This document shows positions 1-5,117 of a stretch of DNA of 7,006 nucleotides, piece by piece (the first letter of the stretch is position 1; each line of letters opens with the position of its first letter). The position numbers were made by a program, and so were the translations under genes. The notes below the pieces were generated by a model, which did not search any database, was not told the DNA's origin, and worked only from the letters and a program-made list of their open reading frames with translations. Source of the DNA: Campylobacteraceae bacterium (lineage in GTDB: Bacteria > Campylobacterota > Campylobacteria > Campylobacterales > Campylobacteraceae). The stretch spans positions 1 to 7,006 of the forward strand of contig JAAYLJ010000076.1 of assembly GCA_012521935.1 (NCBI GenBank), read 5' to 3'.

Positions 1-938
1 GCTTGCTTCTCATAGTTGAGAGTTGGATAAATGAGAAAACGCCTAGCCAAAATAGAGGAAGAGTCCTTTCAATCTACACAGTAGTTTTTTACATATCTAT
101 GACAAGTGGACAGCTTATGCTTAATATTCCAGATAGAAATGGAACCTTACTTTTTACCATATCTGCAATGTTTGTCATGCTTTCATTAATCCCCATAGCT
201 CTTACTAAAATTATTGAGCCTAGAATGAGTATCATTAAAACAATCACGCTTCCAAGGCTTTATGGCATAGCAAAACTAGCCATAGTTTCAAGCTTCATTG
301 CTGGAATTTTAGTTGGTGGATTTTTCTCAATGGCTCCAATCTTTGCAAAAGCAATCAATCTTTCAAACAGCTCAATATCAATCTTTATGAGCATAGCATT
401 AATTGGTGCACTTTTATCTCAGTGGCCAATAGGCTCATTTTCAGATAGATTTAGTAGAAAAAGCGCCATCTTATTTACCTCTTTTATAGGAGCAGTAGCT
501 TCAATGGGGCTTTGGCTTTTTGGAGATAGCAAGGCTAATCTTTTCTTATTTGTTTTCTTGCTTGGAGTCTCCATTTTTGCCATATATCCTCTTAGTTTAG
601 CTAGTGGAAATGATACAACTGATGAGAGCGTAAGTGCCATTGAGATAAGTAGGGCATTACTTCTTGTTTATGGCATCGGTTCATCCATCTCACCAATTCT
701 CATAGGCATATCTATGGCTAATTTTGGAGCTAAATCTATGTTTGCGCTCTTTTTTGCTTTTTCAATATTTTTAACGCTTTATACCTATACTAGAAGCAAA
801 GTACCATTTAGACAAAGAAGTATTTATGTTGCAGTTCCATCAACTACAAGTCCTATTTTAGCGGAGTTTGACCCAAGACAAGATGAAGCTTGGGTCGAGG
901 AAAAAAAGGAGGAGATTGTCTTAAAAGATGAAGATTAA
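1..938 (+). CDS. MFS transporter, YcaD-like family, C-terminal part (5' end outside window)
   Basis: This is an inner-membrane major facilitator superfamily carrier; the substrate cannot be told from sequence. The reading frame is open from base 3, so the start lies to the left, and 311 residues are visible. The first visible segment, ESWINE followed by NRGRVLS about ten residues later, matches the loop after an N-terminal-half helix in YcaD-like transporters. About eight hydrophobic helices follow, near visible residues 19–40, 47–68, 91–115, 124–146, 153–173, 180–201, 215–238 and 246–263, which fits the last eight of twelve. The loop GSFSDRFSRK (144–153) is the second-half copy of MFS motif A. 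A charged tail of about 45 residues is probably cytoplasmic. A TTG at base 3 could be read as a start but falls inside the conserved core, so it is not one. The stop overlaps that of the convergent ABC-F gene. Family is fairly certain; substrate is unknown. Confidence 0.85.
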   Translation, partial: LLLIVESWINEKTPSQNRGRVLSIYTVVFYISMTSGQLMLNIPDRNGTLLFTISAMFVMLSLIPIALTKIIEPRMSIIKTITLPRLYGIAKLAIVSSFIAGILVGGFFSMAPIFAKAINLSNSSISIFMSIALIGALLSQWPIGSFSDRFSRKSAILFTSFIGAVASMGLWLFGDSKANLFLFVFLLGVSIFAIYPLSLASGNDTTDESVSAIEISRALLLVYGIGSSISPILIGISMANFGAKSMFALFFAFSIFLTLYTYTRSKVPFRQRSIYVAVPSTTSPILAEFDPRQDEAWVEEKKEEIVLKDED

Positions 939-951
939 GCTTTTTGCTTAA
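935..951. terminator. Weak hairpin over the shared stop codons of two convergent genes
   Basis: TTAAGC and GCTTAA form a perfect 6-bp stem around a five-T loop, at the point where the transporter and the ABC-F gene end. It contains both stop codons. The stem has only two G:C pairs per arm and no good T tract follows on either strand, so a terminator role is only a suggestion. No other candidate hairpin was noticed at this junction. Confidence 0.2.
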
Positions 952-2530
952 ACTCCAAATACTCTTCATAACTCCCTTTAAAATCCTCAAGGACTCCATC
1001 ATTTAAGCTTAAAATCCTATTTGCAAAAGCACCTATTAACTCTCTATCATGAGTCACACAAATCACCCCGCCATCAAACTTATAAAGCGCCTCCCCCAAA
1101 GCAATGATAGCTTCAAGATCTAAATGGTTATTTGGCTCATCTAAAAGCAAAAAGTTTCCTCTTTGAAGCATCATTTTTGAAAGCATTATGCGGTGTTTTT
1201 CGCCACCACTTAAACTTAAAACACTCTTTTTTTGCTCTTCTCCAGAAAAAAGCATCCTACCTAAACATTTTCTTATCTCATCTAAATCTTGTTTTTTATC
1301 AAACTGTTGCAACCATTCAAAAAGACTTAGCTCACCCTCAATCATCTCTGTGCTATTTTGCGGAAAATATGATGGCTCAATAGTTGCTCCCCAAAAAACC
1401 TCTCCACTATCAGGTTTAAGCTCCTCCATCAAGATTTGACAAAGAGTACTTTTTCCAACTCCATTAGCACCAATTAAGGCGATTTTATCCTCTTTTTCAA
1501 CCCTAAAATTTAAATCTTTAAAAACACTCATCTCTTCATATGATTTAGAAAGATTTCTCACTTCTAAAATCTCATTTCCTATATCTCTTTTTTTCTTAAA
1601 AACAATGCTAGGGTCTCTTCTTGAGGATGTTTGAATATCGCTAATATCAAGCTTTTCTAACTGTTTTTGTCTGCTTGTTGCTTGTCTTGCTTTTGAAGCA
1701 TTTGCACTAAATCTTCTAATAAAATTTTCTAAATCTTCTTTCTCTTTTAATTTTTTATCTCTTTCCATTTCAAACTGTTTTTGGATTAGATTTGAAGCAA
1801 TATACCAATCATCATAAGTCCCTGTAAACTCTCTAATTTTCCTAAAATCTACATCCAAAATATGCGTACATACTTCATTTAAAAAGTGTCTATCGTGAGA
1901 GATAACAACTAAGGTTCCAGAGTGTCTTTTAAGCTGCTCTTCAAGCCAAGAGATAGCTTCTAAATCTAAGTTATTTGTAGGCTCATCTAAAAATAGCACA
2001 TCTGGTTTTGGGAAAAGAACTTGAGCTAAAAGTATCTTAAATTTCTCTGCACTTGTTAGGGTTTTCATTAAATTATCATGAGTTGAAGCTGGAAAACCAA
2101 GTGATTCAAGTATCTTCTCTATCGCAATATCACTCTCATAAGTTGGGTCCTCTTCCGCGCAAATTATCTCAAGCTCAGCCAGTCTCTCATTAACTTTCTC
2201 ATCTTCAAAATCCCCATTTTCATAAAGATACTCTTTCTCTTTTTGTGCATCAAAAAGCCTCTTATTGCCAATTAAAACCGCATCTTTTAAACTATACTCT
2301 TCATAAGCGTATTGATCTTGCTTTAAAGTCCCAACTCTAAGCCCTTCATCTACGCTTATATGTCCACTAGTTGGCTCAAGCTCTTTTGATAAAATCTTCA
2401 TAAATGTACTTTTTCCAGCTCCATTAGCGCCAATTAAACCATATCTTTTCCCCTCATCTAGGGTTATGGATATATCTTCAAATAGAAGCTGGGCGCCAAA
2501 ACGCATTGTGATATTTCGCACATTAACCAT
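935..2530 (-). CDS. ybiT: ABC-F ATPase, YbiT-like (531 aa)
   Basis: This is a soluble protein with two ABC ATPase domains and no membrane segment. The ABC-F family acts on the ribosome, typically near the E site, to relieve stalled or slow translation; the exact role of YbiT-type members is poorly defined. Domain 1 has Walker A GANGAGKST (34–42), Walker B plus catalytic Glu in FLDEPTNNLD (E183) and the switch His H212. Its signature is degenerate (LTSAEK, 158–163, in place of LSGGQ), which is typical of YbiT. The linker carries the conserved stretch RRFSANASKARQATSR (272–287). Domain 2 has Walker A GANGVGKST (354–362), an intact LSGGE signature (440–444), Walker B with E465 and H494. A small change is EPNNHLD in place of the usual EPTNHLD. 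The length matches YbiT (about 530). The ATG is preceded by AAAAGGAAAG, 5–6 nt upstream. It appears monocistronic, with the MFS gene convergent and the cyclase gene divergent. Confidence 0.93.
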   Translation of the reverse strand: MVNVRNITMRFGAQLLFEDISITLDEGKRYGLIGANGAGKSTFMKILSKELEPTSGHISVDEGLRVGTLKQDQYAYEEYSLKDAVLIGNKRLFDAQKEKEYLYENGDFEDEKVNERLAELEIICAEEDPTYESDIAIEKILESLGFPASTHDNLMKTLTSAEKFKILLAQVLFPKPDVLFLDEPTNNLDLEAISWLEEQLKRHSGTLVVISHDRHFLNEVCTHILDVDFRKIREFTGTYDDWYIASNLIQKQFEMERDKKLKEKEDLENFIRRFSANASKARQATSRQKQLEKLDISDIQTSSRRDPSIVFKKKRDIGNEILEVRNLSKSYEEMSVFKDLNFRVEKEDKIALIGANGVGKSTLCQILMEELKPDSGEVFWGATIEPSYFPQNSTEMIEGELSLFEWLQQFDKKQDLDEIRKCLGRMLFSGEEQKKSVLSLSGGEKHRIMLSKMMLQRGNFLLLDEPNNHLDLEAIIALGEALYKFDGGVICVTHDRELIGAFANRILSLNDGVLEDFKGSYEEYLEFKQKA

Positions 2531-2553
2531 CTCTTTCCTTTTAACTATTTTTC

Positions 2554-2563
2554 GCGCATTTTA
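2554..2563 (-). promoter_or_regulatory. Candidate -10 and discriminator of the ABC-F gene
   Basis: Read on the minus strand this is TAAAATGCGC, one mismatch from a TATAAT -10 box, followed by GCGC. It lies 24 nt from the ATG, so the leader would be short. No clear -35 is seen, as is usual for Campylobacterota sigma-70 promoters. A second possible -10, TATTAT on the minus strand at 2566–2571, cannot be excluded. The element mirrors the promoter of the divergent cyclase gene. Confidence 0.4.
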
Positions 2564-2587
2564 ACATAATATTCACCCTTACATGGA

Positions 2588-2597
2588 TATAATGCGC
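2588..2597 (+). promoter_or_regulatory. Candidate -10 promoter of the diguanylate cyclase gene
   Basis: There is a perfect TATAAT at 2588–2593 followed by GCGC. The predicted start of transcription is near 2600, giving a leader of about 20 nt before the ATG at 2620. No convincing -35 is present. Together with 2554–2563 it forms an inverted repeat matching at 9 of 10 positions. Confidence 0.6.
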
Positions 2598-2608
2598 CTA
2601 GTTTACAT

Positions 2609-2614
2609 AGGGGA
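2609..2614 (+). promoter_or_regulatory. Ribosome binding site deciding the cyclase start
   Basis: AGGGGA lies about 5 nt before the ATG at 2620. A second in-frame ATG at 2626 would be about 11 nt away, so the first is preferred. The resulting protein differs by only two residues. Confidence 0.65.
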
Positions 2615-2619
2615 AAGAT

Positions 2620-3780
2620 ATGAGTATGAAAAAGAGTCTTTTTTTTATAGTACTACTAGCAATCTCTTCATTTAGCATATTTGCAAAAAGTTATCTTTCT
2701 CAAACAGTTTTTTTAGGAATTACTCTTCTTTTTTTAACCCCATTAGTTGTTAGCGCCCTTTTTGCAATACATTTTAAAAGAGGTAAAATTGTATCGCTCT
2801 CACTTTTACTTTTTGCTTTTCAAATCCTAATATTTTTTAGCGACTCGCTAGGACTTTACTCAAGCCAAATCACAAAAGCAATAGCTTTGATGACTCCTGT
2901 TAGTTTTTTAATTTTAGGACTCTTAGATGAGAAAGGGATTCATGGTAAAGCTTTGATTTTACGAACTTTGACTTTAATTTTTTTGATTGCTCTTACATAC
3001 TGGTTAGGATCTAATCCAGTTTTTAAAACTTCAATAGAAACTCATATTTTTGGCTTGCAACTACCTTTTGAAACCCTATCTGAAATTGCTTTTGCACTCT
3101 ATATAATAAGTCTAATTTTTCTAATATTTTTAAGTTTTTTAGAATCAAAAGAGGTAGAAAAAACGCTTCCAGTTGCACTTTTTATTGCTTCTTTTCCAAT
3201 CATTCTTCCATCATCTTGCATCATTTGGCACTTAGGGGCAGCTGGAGTTATATTTAGCTTTGCATTAAGTGAAGATGCTTATAAAATGGCTTATGTAGAT
3301 AGCTTAACAGAAATCCCATCACGAAGGGCACTTGAAGAGTATTTTGCAAGACTTTCGCACCCTTATACAATCGCTATGGCAGATATTGACTATTTTAAAA
3401 AATTTAATGATACTTATGGGCACGACATTGGGGATGAAGTTTTGAAAAAAATCGCCCAAACTCTTAAAAAAGTTGAAGGTGGTGGCAAGGTTTTTAGGTA
3501 TGGGGGAGAAGAGTTTACTATAGTTTTTACAAATAAATGCTCCAAAGAATCAAAGCCTTTCTTAGATGAGATTAGAAAAAATATTGAGAAAAATGGCTTT
3601 ACCTTTAGGAAAAAAAGAAACCACCCTAAAACTAAAGTTGAAAAACAAAGAGTTAGTTTAACAATAAGCATTGGCGCAAGCGATAGTCACTTTAGTAAAG
3701 ATGTAGAGAAAGTTTTAAAAGAGGCGGATCAGTTTTTATATAAGGCTAAAAAAGCAGGAAGAAACTGCGTAAGAGCCTAA
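2620..3780 (+). CDS. Membrane-bound diguanylate cyclase (GGDEF domain, 386 aa)
   Basis: The enzyme makes cyclic di-GMP from two GTP at the inner membrane. The N-terminal half is very hydrophobic, with about seven predicted helices near residues 6–22, 28–50, 57–75, 85–102, 110–129, 151–173 and 182–216. I do not recognise a named sensor domain there; it may sense a membrane or small hydrophobic signal. The GGDEF domain begins right after the last helix at about residue 225 with DSLTEIPSRRALEE. It has the metal and GTP-binding block DIDYFKKFNDTYGHDIGDE (255–273) and the active site GGEEF (295–299), so it looks catalytically competent. The product-inhibition RxxD motif expected about nine residues before GGEEF is absent (EGGG there). 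A basic loop (about 329–343) precedes the conserved SLTISIGAS strand; similar Lys-rich inserts occur in other GGDEF proteins. The gene stands alone between divergent ABC-F and convergent mrp. Confidence 0.92.
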   Translation: MSMKKSLFFIVLLAISSFSIFAKSYLSQTVFLGITLLFLTPLVVSALFAIHFKRGKIVSLSLLLFAFQILIFFSDSLGLYSSQITKAIALMTPVSFLILGLLDEKGIHGKALILRTLTLIFLIALTYWLGSNPVFKTSIETHIFGLQLPFETLSEIAFALYIISLIFLIFLSFLESKEVEKTLPVALFIASFPIILPSSCIIWHLGAAGVIFSFALSEDAYKMAYVDSLTEIPSRRALEEYFARLSHPYTIAMADIDYFKKFNDTYGHDIGDEVLKKIAQTLKKVEGGGKVFRYGGEEFTIVFTNKCSKESKPFLDEIRKNIEKNGFTFRKKRNHPKTKVEKQRVSLTISIGASDSHFSKDVEKVLKEADQFLYKAKKAGRNCVRA

Positions 3781-3798
3781 GGTGCAAATGCACCTTAG
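3777..3798. terminator. Strong hairpin between convergent cyclase and mrp genes
   Basis: CTAAGGTGCA and TGCACCTTAG are perfect inverted copies separated by AA; in practice this gives a 9-bp stem with an AAAT loop. The cyclase stop codon TAA lies inside the left arm, and the mrp stop lies 28 nt from the right arm. The placement suits a bidirectional terminator or 3'-end stabiliser. The T tract after it is poor on both strands, so intrinsic termination may be weak. Confidence 0.5.
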
Positions 3799-3825
3799 TA
3801 ATTGTGAGTTTAAACTTAAACCTAA

Positions 3826-4938
3826 TTATGTTGAACAGGCACTTACACCCTCAGGTAGTGTTGGCTGGATAGCTTCATTAGAAGCAATTCCCTCCTCATT
3901 TACCTTCTCGATAATTTCCCACAATTTTCTTGCTGCATCAAAATATCTTTTTGCAGTCTCAGAGCTTGGTGCATAAAAAGCAACTGGTTTTCCTTCATCT
4001 CCACCCTCTCTAACTGCTGGCTCAATTGGAACTTCTGCTAAGACAATAGTATTAAACTCTTTTGCTAAAACCTCAGTCGTACCCTTGCCAAAGATGTCAT
4101 ACTCTTTACCACTTTCTGGGCATATAAAACCACTCATATTTTCCACTATTCCAGCTATTGGAATGTGAAGTTTTTCAAACATATCTAAACTTCTAACAGT
4201 ATCATCAAGCGCAACTTGTTGTGGTGTTGTTACACAAATTCCCGCAGTAACAGGCACACTTTGAGCTAGAGTTAGCTGCGCATCTCCAGTCCCTGGTGGC
4301 ATATCTATAAAAAGTACATCTAAATCACTCCAAAGTATATCTCTTAAGAGTTGCTCAATGGCCTTCATGATCATAGCGCCTCTCCAAATGAGAGATTGAC
4401 CCTCTTCCATGAGTGAGCCCATACTCATCATCTCAACGCCATTTACTGTGATAGGTTTTACTTTTTGACCTACAACTTCAGGGTTTTTGCCAACTACTCC
4501 AAGCATTCTTGGAACATTTGGGCCATAAATATCAGCATCTAAAATACCAACTTTTTTCCCTTGAGCTGCTAAAGCTAAAGCTAAGTTTACAGTAGTTGTA
4601 GTTTTACCAACTCCACCTTTTCCAGAGCTTACCATTACAAAATTTTTAACATGTGGAGCTATATTTTTTCCAGATTGGGAATTGCTTTTTTGAGCAGGTG
4701 CTTTTGGCTGCTTTAAAGAGATTTCAACCCTTGATGCTCCAGCTTTTTTCAAAGCTTCCTTTGCCTCATCTTCAACCGCTTTTGCAATCTCTGGATTAGC
4801 AGATACTATCTCAATTTCAGCAAAAACATTCCCCTCATTTGCTTCAATGTTTTTTACAAAACCAAAAGCAACAATGTCTTTTTCAAAACCAGGGTATTTG
4901 ACACCCTTAAGGGCTTCTAAAGCCGCTTCTTTTGTCAA
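3826..4938 (-). CDS. mrp: Mrp/ApbC-type P-loop ATPase, iron–sulfur cluster carrier (370 aa)
   Basis: This is a cytoplasmic Mrp/NBP35-family ATPase, thought to carry and deliver [4Fe-4S] clusters to target enzymes. Residues 1–75 form a MIP18/DUF59-like domain, followed by a linker rich in Pro, Ser, Lys and Gln (77–92). The ATPase domain has the deviant Walker A SGKGGVGKTT (105–114), the switch region DADIYGPN (134–141) and DMPPGTGD (212–219), all family hallmarks. The usual cluster-binding CxxC lies after VENMSGF; here it reads C273-P-E-S276, so the second Cys is Ser. The only other cysteines are C235 and C368, the latter in the C-terminal end SACST. Translation starts at TTG, chosen because AAGGAG sits 6 nt upstream and TKEAALEAL begins the domain correctly. 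It is transcribed away from ispDF. Family is certain; cluster chemistry is open. Confidence 0.95.
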   Translation of the reverse strand: MTKEAALEALKGVKYPGFEKDIVAFGFVKNIEANEGNVFAEIEIVSANPEIAKAVEDEAKEALKKAGASRVEISLKQPKAPAQKSNSQSGKNIAPHVKNFVMVSSGKGGVGKTTTTVNLALALAAQGKKVGILDADIYGPNVPRMLGVVGKNPEVVGQKVKPITVNGVEMMSMGSLMEEGQSLIWRGAMIMKAIEQLLRDILWSDLDVLFIDMPPGTGDAQLTLAQSVPVTAGICVTTPQQVALDDTVRSLDMFEKLHIPIAGIVENMSGFICPESGKEYDIFGKGTTEVLAKEFNTIVLAEVPIEPAVREGGDEGKPVAFYAPSSETAKRYFDAARKLWEIIEKVNEEGIASNEAIQPTLPEGVSACST

Positions 4939-4944
4939 CTCAAA

Positions 4945-4950
4945 CTCCTT
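4945..4950 (-). promoter_or_regulatory. Ribosome binding site of mrp, supporting a TTG start
   Basis: On the minus strand AAGGAG precedes the TTG start codon with a 6-nt spacer, an almost ideal arrangement that justifies a non-ATG start. Confidence 0.7.
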
Positions 4951-4971
4951 TTTTTAGGATTTATTTTTTGG

Positions 4972-4980
4972 AATATATCA
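4972..4980 (-). promoter_or_regulatory. Candidate extended -10 promoter of mrp
   Basis: On the minus strand the sequence reads TGATATATT, an extended -10 (TGn) plus a hexamer one base off TATAAT. It would start transcription near 4965, about 27 nt before the mrp start codon. No -35 is evident. Confidence 0.4.
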
Positions 4981-5011
4981 CTTTGTCCTTAAAGAAAGGC
5001 TTAAAAACTAG

Positions 5012-5024
5012 GAGTAATTTACTC
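5012..5024. repeat. Small perfect dyad in the mrp–ispDF intergenic region
   Basis: GAGTAA and TTACTC are exact inverted copies around a single T. The element lies about midway between the two divergent promoters, so it could be an operator seen from both sides. The half-site AGTAA recurs at 5093–5097. A 6-bp dyad can arise by chance in AT-rich DNA. Confidence 0.3.
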
Positions 5025-5084
5025 TCATTTAAAAAGTTCTCTCTCATCTTAAAAGAAAAAAAGTTTAAAAAAAGCTTTTTAGTG

Positions 5085-5090
5085 TATAAT
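5085..5090 (+). promoter_or_regulatory. Candidate -10 promoter of the ispDF–regulator operon
   Basis: There is a perfect TATAAT preceded by TG and by A/T-rich tracts (5051–5080), a layout common for Campylobacterota sigma-70 promoters that lack a -35. Transcription would begin near 5097, about 20 nt before the TTG at 5118. This supports the short ispDF reading and excludes any start further upstream for this transcript. Confidence 0.65.
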
Positions 5091-5092
5091 TT

Positions 5093-5099
5093 AGTAACA
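5093..5099 (-). promoter_or_regulatory. Possible HP1021 box over the ispDF transcription start
   Basis: The minus strand reads TGTTACT, which fits the published H. pylori HP1021 box as I recall it (TGTT, A/T, C, A/T). It overlaps the predicted start of transcription of the operon that encodes the HP1021-family regulator. About three such matches are expected by chance in a window this size, but few in a 179-bp intergenic region. Confidence 0.3.
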
Positions 5100-5104
5100 C
5101 TTTT

Positions 5105-5111
5105 GGAAGGA
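5105..5111 (+). promoter_or_regulatory. Ribosome binding site deciding the ispDF start
   Basis: GGAAGGA precedes a TTG codon at 5118 with a 6-nt spacer. The next methionine codon in frame (5139) falls inside the conserved first strand of IspD, so TTG is the better start. Confidence 0.7.
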
Positions 5112-5117
5112 TTTTCC

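Noticed and set aside
419..640. Minus-strand open frame of 73 codons inside the transporter gene
   Set aside because: It is antisense to strongly conserved MFS helices and has no family features.
1132..1439. Two overlapping plus-strand open frames inside the ABC-F gene
   Set aside because: They are opposite the conserved second ATPase domain and look like complement translations without domain signals.
3606..3650. Lys/Arg-rich insert in the GGDEF domain as a possible nucleic-acid binding element
   Set aside because: Similar basic loops at this position occur in many GGDEF proteins, so there is no reason to assign a special function.
3414..3671. Minus-strand open frame inside the GGDEF domain
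   Set aside because: It is antisense to the catalytic domain and low in complexity.
3808..3821. Palindrome GTTTAAAC with a further TTAAAC copy between the cyclase and mrp
   Set aside because: It is short, purely A/T-rich in its core and next to a much stronger hairpin; chance is the simplest explanation.
3782..3976. Plus-strand 64-codon frame after the cyclase
   Set aside because: Most of it is antisense to the mrp 3' end and its start lies in the hairpin; no ribosome binding site is seen.
4932..5117. N-terminal extension of ispDF
   Set aside because: It has no similarity to IspD and no ribosome binding site, it overlaps mrp, and it lies upstream of the predicted promoter.
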